Made by a program: the position numbers and the translations under genes. 64,000 nucleotides of DNA from JAUILA01 sp964563925 (GTDB taxonomy: Bacteria > Bacteroidota > Bacteroidia > Cytophagales > Cyclobacteriaceae). Shown here in pieces: positions 42,469-51,511 of this stretch (the first letter of the stretch is position 1; each line of letters starts with the position of its first letter). The stretch covers positions 1 through 64,000 of the forward strand of contig CAZLZD010000019.1 of assembly GCA_964563925.1 (NCBI GenBank). Direction: 5' to 3'. The notes under the pieces were generated by a model, which saw only the letters and a list, made by a program, of their open reading frames with translations, was not told the DNA's origin and did no database searches.

Positions 42469-42980
42469 GGAGTCCGCTGCAAATTGCCCTGCGCCCATTC
42501 AACCTCGAGGATGCAGAAAGGGTGGCCGTTTTGTGTAATAACAAGCGAATCTTTGATAATCTTCGTGATTTTTTCCCGCACCCTTATTCCCTGCAGGATG
42601 CCGTTGACTTTATCAAAGGGTGCCAGGCACGAAAGCCGGTATTGAACTTTGCCGTTACAGCAAACCAGGAAGTAGCGGGAGCCATCGGTCTCATACCGCA
42701 AACCGATGTCTACACCGGCACCGCAGAAATAGGATACTGGCTGGGTGAGCCGTTCTGGGGGCAGGGTATCATGACTGAAGCCGTACGTCGGATGGTATCC
42801 TACGGCTGGGAAACACTGCAGCTCAGGCGCATATTCACCGGTGTATATGATTACAACAAAGCCTCGATGCGTGTATTGGAAAAAGCCGGATTTCATTTTG
42901 AAGGAATCTGCCGAAAATCAGTTCTGAAAAACGGGGTGATCCGGGATGAATACATGTACGCAATCACAGCCCGGGAATGA
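42465..42980 (+). CDS. GNAT family N-acetyltransferase (RimJ/RimL-like)
   Basis: This 171-residue protein has the GNAT fold of the RimJ/RimL group: LRPFNLEDAERVAVLCNN (N-terminus), GAIGLIPQTDVYTGTAEIGYWLGEPFWGQGIMTEAV (motif A with the acetyl-CoA loop GQGIMT), and YDYNKASMRVLEKAGFHFEG (motif B). It transfers an acetyl group to an amine, possibly a ribosomal protein N-terminus or a small molecule. The substrate cannot be told from sequence. Confidence 0.92.
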   Translation: MRSPLQIALRPFNLEDAERVAVLCNNKRIFDNLRDFFPHPYSLQDAVDFIKGCQARKPVLNFAVTANQEVAGAIGLIPQTDVYTGTAEIGYWLGEPFWGQGIMTEAVRRMVSYGWETLQLRRIFTGVYDYNKASMRVLEKAGFHFEGICRKSVLKNGVIRDEYMYAITARE

Positions 42981-44188
42981 ATAATTTTGATATCAGGATT
43001 CCAGGGAGAATATTACCGGTCATTGTACTTTCCCAATTCTGCTGTACCTCCTTGTGGTTTGCCGGCAACGCAGTCATGGGGGCGATGTCACGCGATTTTC
43101 AGTTGCCTGAATCTGCGCTCCCCCACCTGACCTCCTCGGTGCAGTTCGGCTTTATCACCGGAACCCTTGTTTTTGCCCTTCTAACTATTTCAGACCGATT
43201 TTCCCCATCCCGCGTCTTCTTTTCCTGCGCCGTGCTGGGGGCAATTTTTAACCTCATGGCAATCCTTGAATTCAATACGTTCCTGAGCCTGATGCTGCTG
43301 AGGTTTGCCACCGGCTATTTCCTGGCCGGGATATACCCGGTCGGAATGAAGATCGCGGCAGATTACTTTACCACCGGACTTGGCAAATCACTTGGTTACC
43401 TGGTAGGTGCGCTGGTACTTGGGACTGCCTTTCCCCATATCCTGAACCTGTGGACCGAATCACTGCCCTGGAAATCGGTGATGGTCATTACCTCATTACT
43501 GGCGCTTTCAGGGGGTACACTGATTGCTGTATTTGTTCCCGACGGTCCTTTCAGGCGGCCCGGACAGAAACTGGACCTCTCCGCATTTCTCAGGGTCTTC
43601 AGAAACCGGGATTTCCGGTCGGCGGCCTTCGGATATTTCGGACATATGTGGGAATTATATGCCTTCTGGGCATTTGTCCCGGTAATGATACACACCTACA
43701 ACCAGATGAACCCCGGCGCTGGAATTTCCGTATCCTTCTGGTCATTCCTTATCATTGGCATTGGCAGCCTCGGTTGTATCGCCGGTGGGTATATCTCCAT
43801 GTCGGCGGGAACGGCGCGGACAGCTTTTGCCTCCCTCCTTTTGTCCGGCTTATGCTGTCTCTTTTCTCCGCTAATCTTCTATTTTGCACCCACCTGGGTA
43901 TTTGTGGTATTTCTGTTACTGTGGGGCGTCACGGTGATCACAGACTCACCGCTTTTCTCGACCATGGTAGCCCGAAATGCTGATCCGGCCATTAAAGGAA
44001 CAGCCCTTACAATTGTGAATTGTATCGGATTCTCCATTACCATTCTAAGTATACAGCTGATTCACCTGGTTCTGTCCCGTATAGATCCGGCCCTGGTCTA
44101 TCTCCTTTTATTGCCAGGACCCGTCTTCGGTTTGTCCGCCTTGTTCAGGCAGGCAAGGAATAAACTGAGTGCCTCCATGCCGAAATGA
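42977..44188 (+). CDS. MFS transporter
   Basis: This 403-residue protein has twelve predicted membrane helices in two bundles, with the loop SDRFSPSRVFF after the second helix as in motif A of the major facilitator superfamily, and a central cytosolic loop PDGPFRRPGQKLDL. The substrate is unknown; drug or small-metabolite export is the usual guess for this group. It is the third gene of the unit starting at 41914 and overlaps the GNAT gene by 4 nt. Confidence 0.9.
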   Translation: MNNFDIRIPGRILPVIVLSQFCCTSLWFAGNAVMGAMSRDFQLPESALPHLTSSVQFGFITGTLVFALLTISDRFSPSRVFFSCAVLGAIFNLMAILEFNTFLSLMLLRFATGYFLAGIYPVGMKIAADYFTTGLGKSLGYLVGALVLGTAFPHILNLWTESLPWKSVMVITSLLALSGGTLIAVFVPDGPFRRPGQKLDLSAFLRVFRNRDFRSAAFGYFGHMWELYAFWAFVPVMIHTYNQMNPGAGISVSFWSFLIIGIGSLGCIAGGYISMSAGTARTAFASLLLSGLCCLFSPLIFYFAPTWVFVVFLLLWGVTVITDSPLFSTMVARNADPAIKGTALTIVNCIGFSITILSIQLIHLVLSRIDPALVYLLLLPGPVFGLSALFRQARNKLSASMPK

Positions 44189-44240
44189 ACCGGCCTTCCC
44201 GTAAATAATGTTATATTAGAAGAGAAATAACGATCAACCT

Positions 44241-44516
44241 ATGGGATTTGGATTCGGACCAGGCAATGCCATGCAGCGGGACTACAACCGCAATCGCAGT
44301 ATGCTCAACAAGCGAAAGGACCTGAAGGACATTAATGAAAAATACGGCAGCAAGGACCGCGAGCCATTTCAGGACAAGACCTTGACCCCGGAAGAACTTC
44401 ATGCTTTTCGCAAAAACTTCCTGAAGCAAAAGAAAAAAGAGAACCTCAGGCTCACCATCGTGTTTGCCACAGTCCTTGTGATGATAAGCGCATTCGCCTG
44501 GTATTTGCTTACTTAA
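44241..44516 (+). CDS. Hypothetical small single-pass membrane protein
   Basis: This 91-residue protein has a basic, polar N-terminal part (MGFGFGPGNAMQ, then RDYNRNRSMLNKRKDLKD) with an acidic patch, and one C-terminal membrane helix (about 72-90). The orientation should leave the basic part in the cytosol. It lies 5 nt upstream of a second membrane protein with a similar N-terminal half, and the two form an operon. Function unknown. Confidence 0.78.
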   Translation: MGFGFGPGNAMQRDYNRNRSMLNKRKDLKDINEKYGSKDREPFQDKTLTPEELHAFRKNFLKQKKKENLRLTIVFATVLVMISAFAWYLLT

Positions 44517-44521
44517 TTCGA

Positions 44522-45181
44522 ATGGCAGGTTTCGGGTTCTTGCGGCACATGATCGATTCGATCAAACAGAACACGGCCCTTAAAGGCTCTAAAAAGTCGT
44601 TAAGGGAGCTGACTAAGGACTCACACTTCAAATATGGAAACACAGGTGATCCTGCCCAACTCGAAAACGTAGTAAGGTTGCGGTCAGAGAAGCGAAGAAA
44701 GGAGCGGATTCGCAATCAGCTAATTGCCATATCTATTGCAATCTTCTTCCTGTTTTTTGGGTACTTCATCACGCAGGAGTACTATTCACCTCAATTCGAT
44801 AAGGAAAAAACCCTTTATACCGTGAAGGTTACCCGAATTTCCGATAATGAATTCCTCCGCACCCATTACTTTATGCTGGGCGGAAAAGCACAGGACATGC
44901 GATTCAAAAACGGGTTACGTCACCAGCATTCTGAAAGCTATTATGAGTCGGGATACCAGTTCAGGTCGGCCCTGTATTATTACGACACACTCGTTACCGA
45001 GGTGTTCTTCAGTCCTGAGGGCGATACCCTCGAACTGATCACAAAAACAGAAATGCACGACAATGCCATCCTGTTGTTCAGGAACCGGCAGCGAAATAAA
45101 CTCATACAAGTGGGCTATATCCAGGGTCGTATCCTGCCTTCTACCCTGCAGATTAAAAATATGCCGGATTCACTTCGATAG
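44522..45181 (+). CDS. Hypothetical membrane protein with periplasmic domain
   Basis: This 219-residue protein starts MAGFGFLRHM, continues with a basic region like that of its upstream neighbour (KGSKKSLRELTKDSHFKYG), has one membrane helix (about 65-83) and then a periplasmic domain of about 130 residues rich in aromatic residues (ESYYESGYQFRSALYYYD). The domain may be a repeat-protein-like (MORN-type) sheet, but I cannot assign it. Coupled to the preceding gene with a 5-nt gap. Confidence 0.77.
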   Translation: MAGFGFLRHMIDSIKQNTALKGSKKSLRELTKDSHFKYGNTGDPAQLENVVRLRSEKRRKERIRNQLIAISIAIFFLFFGYFITQEYYSPQFDKEKTLYTVKVTRISDNEFLRTHYFMLGGKAQDMRFKNGLRHQHSESYYESGYQFRSALYYYDTLVTEVFFSPEGDTLELITKTEMHDNAILLFRNRQRNKLIQVGYIQGRILPSTLQIKNMPDSLR

Positions 45182-45196
45182 CTTGCCCAATGGCCT

Positions 45197-45214
45197 TACT
45201 TTTGCCCGGCAAAA
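45197..45214 (+). promoter_or_regulatory. Promoter element and palindrome of the esterase gene
   Basis: TACTTTTG (45197-45204) fits the -7 box and overlaps the perfect palindrome TTTTGCC-C-GGCAAAA (45200-45214). This is a classic place for a repressor to bind. Confidence 0.5.
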
Positions 45215-45226
45215 AATCATCTGATC

Positions 45227-46063
45227 ATGCCTTCTATTTTTCGATTAATGTTAACATGTATTTTCGGCTTGTCGGTGAGTGGTGTGTCCCATTCCCAGAC
45301 CGTCACCTGCCTGAATGAAGTTTTTTCACACACCATCTCTTCAGATCCACTCGGGGAGGACCGGGAAATTTGGGTGTCCCTACCCATGAATTATAAGAAG
45401 GGAGAATCCTATCCCGTTTTGTATGTCCTGGATGCCGAGTGGAGGTTTGATCTTGTGCGAAGCATGGCATATGACCTCTCTGGCAACCGGAAGATTCCCA
45501 GGCACATTGTTGTAGGGATTCCACACATCGATATGGAGAATAAACGTGGTATTGACCTGACCTTCAGCCAATCCAGAATTGAGTACGACGGGGAAGCGGT
45601 CGATTCCACCTGGTACAATGCGTCAAACTCGGGAGGTGCCGAACGATTTTATCATTTCCTGAGTGATGAATTGATCCCGCTGATTAATAAGCATTATGCC
45701 ACCAACGGAAACAATATATTGGTGGGCCATTCCTACGGAGGGTATTTCGGGGCTTACATTGCAGGGAGGAACCATCCGTTTTCCGCTCTTCAGTTGTATG
45801 ACCCAAGCCTGTGGTATTCAGGAGGTGAAGCCATGGAACAGGCTTTGAAGAATACAAATAAGGAAATAAACGTTTTCGTAACGTATCAGGATGAACCGGA
45901 ATACCACGCAGGTATGATTCGGGATTTCATTGAATCAGCCGGCGAATACTTTCAGTTTGGATCTTTGAGCTTTCCGGAAGAGACTCATAATTCATTATTT
46001 ATGCGAAGCTTTCTTGAAGGTATGTCATTTCTGTATTCTGACTATCGGGTAGGAACTGATTGA
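45227..46063 (+). CDS. Alpha/beta hydrolase, putative esterase (secreted)
   Basis: This 278-residue protein has a signal peptide (residues 1-23) and an alpha/beta hydrolase fold of the esterase D/IroE type: EIWVSLPMNYKKGESYPVLYVLDAE, the nucleophile elbow GHSYGG with Ser169, an acid around DEPE, and a terminal histidine in ETHNSLF. Related enzymes cleave siderophore esters, such as enterobactin or its degradation products, or carbohydrate esters. The substrate here is unknown. It should act in the periplasm. Confidence 0.87.
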   Translation: MPSIFRLMLTCIFGLSVSGVSHSQTVTCLNEVFSHTISSDPLGEDREIWVSLPMNYKKGESYPVLYVLDAEWRFDLVRSMAYDLSGNRKIPRHIVVGIPHIDMENKRGIDLTFSQSRIEYDGEAVDSTWYNASNSGGAERFYHFLSDELIPLINKHYATNGNNILVGHSYGGYFGAYIAGRNHPFSALQLYDPSLWYSGGEAMEQALKNTNKEINVFVTYQDEPEYHAGMIRDFIESAGEYFQFGSLSFPEETHNSLFMRSFLEGMSFLYSDYRVGTD

Positions 46064-46153
46064 GAACATGCCCTTCTTCAAATGGCTGGAGAATTGTAAC
46101 TTTCCTCGGATAAACCCAGTATATTGATATATCATCCAAATAAATCGCTTCGA

Positions 46154-46606
46154 ATGAAATCATTACTAACCTCGATCGTTCTGCTGATCAGTTTCTCCGG
46201 TATCCTTGCTCAAAATCCGGAATATGACAGCGCCCTTGCCAGCGAAATGGGTGCAGATCAGTATGGCATGAAATCGTATGTCTTTGCGATGCTTGTATCC
46301 GGGCAAAATAACGAGACAGATAAAGAAAAGTTAAATGAATTGTTTGCCGGTCATCAGGAGAATATACGGCGGCTTGCTGAAGAAGGAAAACTTGTAGTAG
46401 CGGGACCCTTCTTCAAAAATGACGAAGGATACCGTGGATTGTTTATTCTGGATGTACCCACCGTAGAAGAAGCCCGGGCGCTCATGGGTACTGATCCTGC
46501 AATTGCTGCGGATGTACTGGCAGTTAAGCTATATCCCTGGTATGGATCGGCCGCCCTTCCCGCCTACCTGGAGGTACATAAAAAAATCGCACGGGACAAT
46601 CCGTAA
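46154..46606 (+). CDS. YciI-like domain protein (secreted)
   Basis: Translation from the ATG at 46154 gives 150 residues with a signal peptide (residues 1-20, ending ILAQ) and a ferredoxin-like YciI domain (KSYVFAMLVSGQN, LVVAGPFFKNDEGYRGLFILDVPTVEEARALM, DVLAVKLYPWYG). YciI domains are often cytosolic and have His/Asp catalytic residues. This exported copy retains the GPF and DP motifs. The function is unknown. Confidence 0.83.
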   Translation: MKSLLTSIVLLISFSGILAQNPEYDSALASEMGADQYGMKSYVFAMLVSGQNNETDKEKLNELFAGHQENIRRLAEEGKLVVAGPFFKNDEGYRGLFILDVPTVEEARALMGTDPAIAADVLAVKLYPWYGSAALPAYLEVHKKIARDNP

Positions 46607-46712
46607 ACGGGCCAACGGCGTTAAAGCGTACGCTATTTATCAATACGCGTAACCTTCGGCTTGTATCCTGTACCAATAAGTAATAAATTCAAACCTTCCA
46701 ACGGATCGAATA

Positions 46713-47273
46713 ATGCGAAGAAGACAAGCCATACGTTCTGCAGGGGCTCTGGCCGGAGGGGTATTCCTGGTACCTCAATTTCTCACCGGTTGTAAGAAAG
46801 AACCCTATAAATACGAATTATTTCAATGGGGTGACACGGAACTCTTCAATGAGGTGGCCGAATTTATACTGCCGGCCACAACCGACTCACCCGGTGCCAG
46901 GGCAGCGGATGTGGGTGATTTTATTCAGCTCATGGTCACAGATTGCTATTCTCCCGCAAATCAGGAAGCCTTTCTTAACGGATTTCGCCAGTTCAAACTA
47001 AATCTTGAAAAGACCTATGGCCACCATTTTATCGACCTCGAGGCAGCGCAAAAAGCCGAAATACTGGAAGGCCTTAAATCAGAGGCGAATGCGTATTACA
47101 CAAATCAAAAACCGGGAGAACCCGAACACTTTTATGCGATGCTCATCACTATGGTAATGGTTGGATATTTTACCTCTGAGACGGGGGCCACCCAGGCGCT
47201 TCGTTATGTGCCAGTACCCGGTGAACAAAAGGGCATTGTACCATATAATGGTGAAAAAGCCTGGGCACTTTAA
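46713..47273 (+). CDS. Gluconate 2-dehydrogenase subunit 3-like lipoprotein
   Basis: This 186-residue protein starts MRRRQAIRSAGALAGG, a Tat-like twin-arginine signal, and continues to a lipobox-like FLTGC at about residue 26. The mature part has the helical fold of gluconate 2-dehydrogenase subunit 3, with FILPATTDSPGARAADVGDFIQLMVTDCY. It stands 14 nt before the GMC oxidoreductase gene and should be its export and assembly partner. Confidence 0.88.
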   Translation: MRRRQAIRSAGALAGGVFLVPQFLTGCKKEPYKYELFQWGDTELFNEVAEFILPATTDSPGARAADVGDFIQLMVTDCYSPANQEAFLNGFRQFKLNLEKTYGHHFIDLEAAQKAEILEGLKSEANAYYTNQKPGEPEHFYAMLITMVMVGYFTSETGATQALRYVPVPGEQKGIVPYNGEKAWAL

Positions 47274-47287
47274 TCCCCCGACACATT

Positions 47288-48979
47288 ATGGCAGAAAATA
47301 CCTTTGACGCAATTGTAATAGGCTCAGGAATGAGCGGAGGCTGGGCCGCCAAGGAATTATGCGAAGCCGGCTTCAAGACCCTGGTGCTTGAACGCGGACG
47401 CATGGTGGAGCACCTTAAGGATTATCCTACCGCCACCATGAATCCCTGGGATTTTCCTCACAGGAATATGATCCCATACAAAGTTCAGGCAGCCAATCCG
47501 GTGGTGAGCAGGTGTTACGCCTTTGGCGAATCCACCGAACATTTTTTTGTCAAGGACACGGAGCATCCTTACGTTCAGGAAAAACCTTTTGACTGGATAC
47601 GCGGATACCAGGTGGGAGGCAAATCCCTGTTATGGGCACGCCAGGTACAGCGCTGGAGTTCGTACGATTTTGATGCCCCGCGGAGAGACGGAGAAGGTAT
47701 CGAATGGCCTCTTGGATACGAGGATATCGCGCCATGGTACAGCCGGGTGGAAGAATTTATCGGGGTCAGTGGAAACAAGGACGGGCTCGACACCCTCCCG
47801 GATGGCGAATTCCTGCCGCCCTGGGAGATGAATGCAGTTGAAGCACACATCACTGAGTCCATTTATAAAAACTACCAGGACCGCACCCCTATTATCGGCC
47901 GGTGCGCCCACCTTACGGAAGTAAAGGAGATTCACCGCCAGCAGGGTCGCGGTAAGTGCATGGCACGCAGCCTGTGTGAACGCGGATGTCCGTTCGGCGC
48001 CTACTACAGTTCGACCTCCTCCACGATTCCCTGGGCTCAGAAAACAGGAAATATGACCCTTGTGACCAACGCCGTGGTTGAATCCATCGTCTACGATGAG
48101 ACTACCGGCAAAGCCTCCGGGGTGCGCGTCATTGACAGCCAGTCCAAATCCGCTTCCACCTACAATGCACGAATTATCTTTGTGAATGCAGCCTGTCTGA
48201 ACAGCAACCTGATCCTGTTGAATTCAAGATCGGAGAGGTTTCCTGGCGGACTCGGAAATGATAATGGATTACTGGGCAGGTATGTGGCCTTTCATAATTA
48301 CCGGGGCAAAATTTCCGCCCGGTTTAACGGATACATGGACACCTATTACACCGGCCGACGGCCCACCAGCGTTATGATGCCCAATTTCAGAAATGTCTAT
48401 GGTCAGGAAATGCCATTCAAACGTGGCTACCAGGTCCATTTCTCCGCGAGCCGCATGAGCTGGGGACGGGAGGTAGACGGGCCGCAATACGGGCCGGAAT
48501 TCAAACAAAAACAATCTGTTCCGGGAGAATGGGATATATACATGATGATGCAGGGAGAGACTGTACCAAGGGAAGAAAATCATGTGCGACTGAGCCCCAC
48601 AGAAAAAGACGAATGGGGAGTCCCGCAATTGATCACTTCGGTAGGTTATCATGAAAACGACGAACTGGTCATGCAGGATTTTCATGAGCAGGGGAAAGAA
48701 ATGCTGGAGAAGGCAGGTTGTACTGACATCGTGATCAGTGATACGGGGCAGGCTCCGGGACTTGATATTCATGAAATGGGAGGCGTGCGCATGGGGAATG
48801 ACCCGTCCACTTCCCTGCTGAATGGGTGGAACCAACTGCATCAGTGTAAAAATGTGTTCGTCACCGATGGGGCTGCCATGACTTCCACGGGCACCCAGAA
48901 TCCATCGCTGACCTTTATGGCCCTGACCGCCCGGGCCGCGGAATATGCCGCTACGAATATGAAAGATGGTGCGCTGTGA
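47288..48979 (+). CDS. GMC family oxidoreductase
   Basis: This 563-residue flavoprotein has an N-terminal FAD-binding Rossmann motif (GSGMSGG at residues 12-18, LVLERG), the substrate region with GGKSLLWARQVQRW and CMARSLCERGCPFGAY, and a C-terminal GMC_oxred_C domain with HEMGGVRMG and TSTGTQNPSLTFMAL. It oxidises an alcohol or sugar in the periplasm after folded export with its small subunit, since it has no signal of its own. A cytochrome c subunit, which would complete the complex, is not in the window. Confidence 0.93.
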   Translation: MAENTFDAIVIGSGMSGGWAAKELCEAGFKTLVLERGRMVEHLKDYPTATMNPWDFPHRNMIPYKVQAANPVVSRCYAFGESTEHFFVKDTEHPYVQEKPFDWIRGYQVGGKSLLWARQVQRWSSYDFDAPRRDGEGIEWPLGYEDIAPWYSRVEEFIGVSGNKDGLDTLPDGEFLPPWEMNAVEAHITESIYKNYQDRTPIIGRCAHLTEVKEIHRQQGRGKCMARSLCERGCPFGAYYSSTSSTIPWAQKTGNMTLVTNAVVESIVYDETTGKASGVRVIDSQSKSASTYNARIIFVNAACLNSNLILLNSRSERFPGGLGNDNGLLGRYVAFHNYRGKISARFNGYMDTYYTGRRPTSVMMPNFRNVYGQEMPFKRGYQVHFSASRMSWGREVDGPQYGPEFKQKQSVPGEWDIYMMMQGETVPREENHVRLSPTEKDEWGVPQLITSVGYHENDELVMQDFHEQGKEMLEKAGCTDIVISDTGQAPGLDIHEMGGVRMGNDPSTSLLNGWNQLHQCKNVFVTDGAAMTSTGTQNPSLTFMALTARAAEYAATNMKDGAL

Positions 48980-49048
48980 CAAGCGTCCTGTGCGACTTGT
49001 GTCCTGTGACAGGTGATCTGTGACCTGACCTTTGACCTGAGCTGTGAC
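48974..49048. repeat. Degenerate CTGTGAC repeat downstream of the GMC gene
   Basis: CTGTGAC or a close variant begins at 48974, 48988, 49004, 49018, 49030 and 49042, every 12-16 nt, starting in the stop codon region of the oxidoreductase gene. Exact copies are at 48974, 49004, 49018 and 49042. Confidence 0.7.
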
Positions 49049-49090
49049 CTGCGAAGAGGTATGGTGCTGTACTGGAGGACTTAAAAAAGA

Positions 49091-49113
49091 AAACCCCGGA
49101 TAATCCGGGGTTT
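49091..49113. terminator. Bidirectional terminator downstream of the GMC gene and tRNA-Cys
   Basis: A perfect 10-bp stem (AAACCCCGGA, loop TAA, TCCGGGGTTT) is followed by T-rich sequence in both directions, ending the GMC transcript on the plus strand and the tRNA-Cys transcript on the minus strand. Confidence 0.85.
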
Positions 49114-49120
49114 ATTTTTG

Positions 49121-49191
49121 AGGCGCTGAGCGGATTCGAACCGCTGTAAAAGGTTTTGCAGACCTCTGCCTAGCCACTCGGCCACAGCGCC
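49121..49191 (-). tRNA. tRNA-Cys (anticodon GCA)
   Basis: A 71-nt cloverleaf on the minus strand begins GGCGCTG and ends CAGCGCC plus U73, the discriminator expected for tRNA-Cys. The anticodon loop reads CTGCAAA, giving anticodon GCA. The T-arm contains GGTTCGAATCC. CCA is not encoded. Confidence 0.96.
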
Positions 49192-49203
49192 ATCTTATGG
49201 GGG

Positions 49204-49234
49204 CAAAACTAACCATATTCAACCTGTCTTCAAA
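49204..49234 (-). promoter_or_regulatory. Promoter of tRNA-Cys
   Basis: TTTG, a 19-nt spacer and TAGTTTTG on the minus strand match the Bacteroidota promoter exactly. The -7 box ends 12 nt before the tRNA 5' end. Confidence 0.75.
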
Positions 49235-49257
49235 GCTTTTTTGATAACAGGTGTGAC

Positions 49258-49291
49258 AAAAAAGGAAGGGACGGTCCTTAAACCATCCCTT
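49258..49291 (-). terminator. Terminator of rpsA
   Basis: An 11-bp stem with one mismatch (GAAGGGAYGGT / ACCRTCCCTTC type, 49264-49291) is followed on the minus strand by CCTTTTT. It lies about 25 nt after the rpsA stop. Confidence 0.75.
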
Positions 49292-49316
49292 CACAATTGT
49301 TCCGATTTAAAGCGAA

Positions 49317-51437
49317 TCAGGCCTTGTCTTCGTCTGATTCCTCTTCGTCTTCAGTTTCTGCTTTCGCGCTTTCAACTTCTCCTTTCAGCTCTTCCCCTTT
49401 GGCGGTGGAAGTTTTGCTTTCAGGGAGTTCTTCCTCAATCTTGTCAGCAGTGGATTTCTGTGATTCATCCTTCTCATCGGCCTTCTCCTTTTTGGGAGCC
49501 GCTTTTGCCTCGGCTGAACCACTGTCTTCCATTTGTTCCTTAAGCGCACTCAACGCTTCAAGATCACCGAGGGTAGACTTCTCAGCTTCCTGGCGGGGAG
49601 CTGATGATTTACCACGGCTCTGCTTTTTCTGCGTTTTGGGCTGCTCAATCTCCTGATTGGTGTAAACCGCCTTATGAGAAAGCTGTATCCGCTTGTCATC
49701 CTTGGAGAATTCAACGACTTTGAAGTCTAGCTTCTCACCAACCTTAGGCTTGGAACCGTCTTCTTTCTCCAGGTTCTTATTGTTACAGAATCCTTCAATT
49801 CCGTAAGGCAATTCAAGAACCGCACCTTTATCATTCAGGCCGATGATCGTGCATTTGTGAACTGATCCCAGCTTGAATACACTTTCGAATGTATCCCAGG
49901 GATTCTCCTCAAGATGCTTGTGGCTCAGGGCAAGACGTCGGTTTTCCACGTCCAGCTCAAGTACAACCACTTCCAGTTCATCACCTACTTTCACAAATTC
50001 GGAAGGATGTTTGATCTTCTTGGTCCAGCTAAGGTCTGATACGTGAACCAAACCATCAATACCTTCTTCCAGCTCGATAAACAGTCCGAAGTTAGTCAGG
50101 TTACGCACAATACCTTTATGACGCGTACCTACCGCATACTTGGTAAGTACATCCTGCTTGTCCCATGGATCTTCTGTAAGCTGCTTGATGCCCAGTGACA
50201 TCTTGCGCTCTTCGCGGTCCATGGTCAGCACGACTGCTTCCAGTTCGTCACCGATGTTTATGAAATCCTGGGGATTTCTCAGGTGTTGTGACCAGGACAT
50301 TTCCGATACGTGGATAAGTCCTTCCACACCTGGCTGAATTTCAAGGAATGCACCGTAGTCAGCCACATTCACAATCTTACCCTTCACCTTGGATCCCACA
50401 TCGAGATCTTCCGGCAGGGAATCCCACGGATGCGCAGTAAGCTGCTTCATACCGAGTGAGATACGTTTTTTATCCTCATCAAAGTCAAGTACAACCACTT
50501 TCACCGTTGCGTCAAGGTTCAGAACCTCTTCCGGATGGTTGATACGACCCCATGAAATATCTGTAATGTGCAGCAGTCCGTCAACACCACCCAGGTCAAT
50601 AAACACACCGAAGTTGGTCATGTTCTTGATAGTACCTTCCAGTACCTGTCCTTTCTCCAGGTTGTTGAGGATTTCGGCTTTTTGCTTTTCGAGGTCTTTC
50701 TCAATGAGTACTTTGTGGGATACTACCACGTTATCATTGGAGTAGTTGATCTTAACCACTTTAACCTCCATTGCCTTGCCTACAAAGACATCGAAGTCAC
50801 GAATAGGCTTCACATCGATCTGTGATCCGGGAAGGAACGCCTCCACGCCGTAAATATCGACGATCAGACCACCTTTGGTCCGGCGTTTTACAAAACCTTC
50901 GATCACCTTGTCATTCTCATAAGCATCCTGGATCATATCCCAGGCCTGAACGATCTTGGCTTTGCGACGGGATAATACCAGCTGTCCGTTGGCATTCTCC
51001 TGCTCTTCTATAAATACTTCTACTTCGTCACCTACTTTCAGATCAGGCAGGTCACGAAATTCAGTAGCCGATACAAGTCCGTCAGACTTAAAACCGATGT
51101 TAAGAATGACATCGCGGTCATTAATTCCCACGACGGTACCGGTAACCAGTTCTTTCTCTTCGATGGTAGTAAGTGTATCATCATACATTAACTCCATCTC
51201 CTGGCGCTGCTTTTTGTTGTAACCTTCGCCAAATCCTTTTGTCTCAAAGGCTTCCCAGTCAAAATCACCAGGTTCCGGCGAAGCGTTCACCGGTTCTTCA
51301 GCCTGAGCTGCCTGAGGCTTCTCCTCCGCTGTAGCAGTTTCCTCAGCTACCGGGGCCTGCTGCCCTTCGTTCTGAGTTTCTTCATTGGCAGTGGTTTCTT
51401 TCTTTTCCTCTTCTGCCGCTTTGTTATCGTTTGCCAT
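49317..51437 (-). CDS. rpsA: 30S ribosomal protein S1
   Basis: This 706-residue protein carries six S1 (OB-fold) domains, from about residue 75 to 585, each about 70-85 residues with the GVFIDLGGVDGLLH-type strand pattern. S1 brings mRNA to the 30S subunit, which matters in Bacteroidota because Shine-Dalgarno sites are scarce. It is longer than E. coli S1 (557) because of an acidic N-terminal extension (about 70 residues of Glu/Ala/Thr) and a Lys/Glu-rich C-terminal tail (about 120 residues), both disordered. A structured leader precedes it. Confidence 0.96.
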   Translation of the reverse strand: MANDNKAAEEEKKETTANEETQNEGQQAPVAEETATAEEKPQAAQAEEPVNASPEPGDFDWEAFETKGFGEGYNKKQRQEMELMYDDTLTTIEEKELVTGTVVGINDRDVILNIGFKSDGLVSATEFRDLPDLKVGDEVEVFIEEQENANGQLVLSRRKAKIVQAWDMIQDAYENDKVIEGFVKRRTKGGLIVDIYGVEAFLPGSQIDVKPIRDFDVFVGKAMEVKVVKINYSNDNVVVSHKVLIEKDLEKQKAEILNNLEKGQVLEGTIKNMTNFGVFIDLGGVDGLLHITDISWGRINHPEEVLNLDATVKVVVLDFDEDKKRISLGMKQLTAHPWDSLPEDLDVGSKVKGKIVNVADYGAFLEIQPGVEGLIHVSEMSWSQHLRNPQDFINIGDELEAVVLTMDREERKMSLGIKQLTEDPWDKQDVLTKYAVGTRHKGIVRNLTNFGLFIELEEGIDGLVHVSDLSWTKKIKHPSEFVKVGDELEVVVLELDVENRRLALSHKHLEENPWDTFESVFKLGSVHKCTIIGLNDKGAVLELPYGIEGFCNNKNLEKEDGSKPKVGEKLDFKVVEFSKDDKRIQLSHKAVYTNQEIEQPKTQKKQSRGKSSAPRQEAEKSTLGDLEALSALKEQMEDSGSAEAKAAPKKEKADEKDESQKSTADKIEEELPESKTSTAKGEELKGEVESAKAETEDEEESDEDKA

Positions 51438-51511
51438 AATTAAATAATTCGCTCTTTATACATGCCGCCCCAGAGCGATAAGACGACAAATTTTGTTAAA
51501 CATTCTATCCG

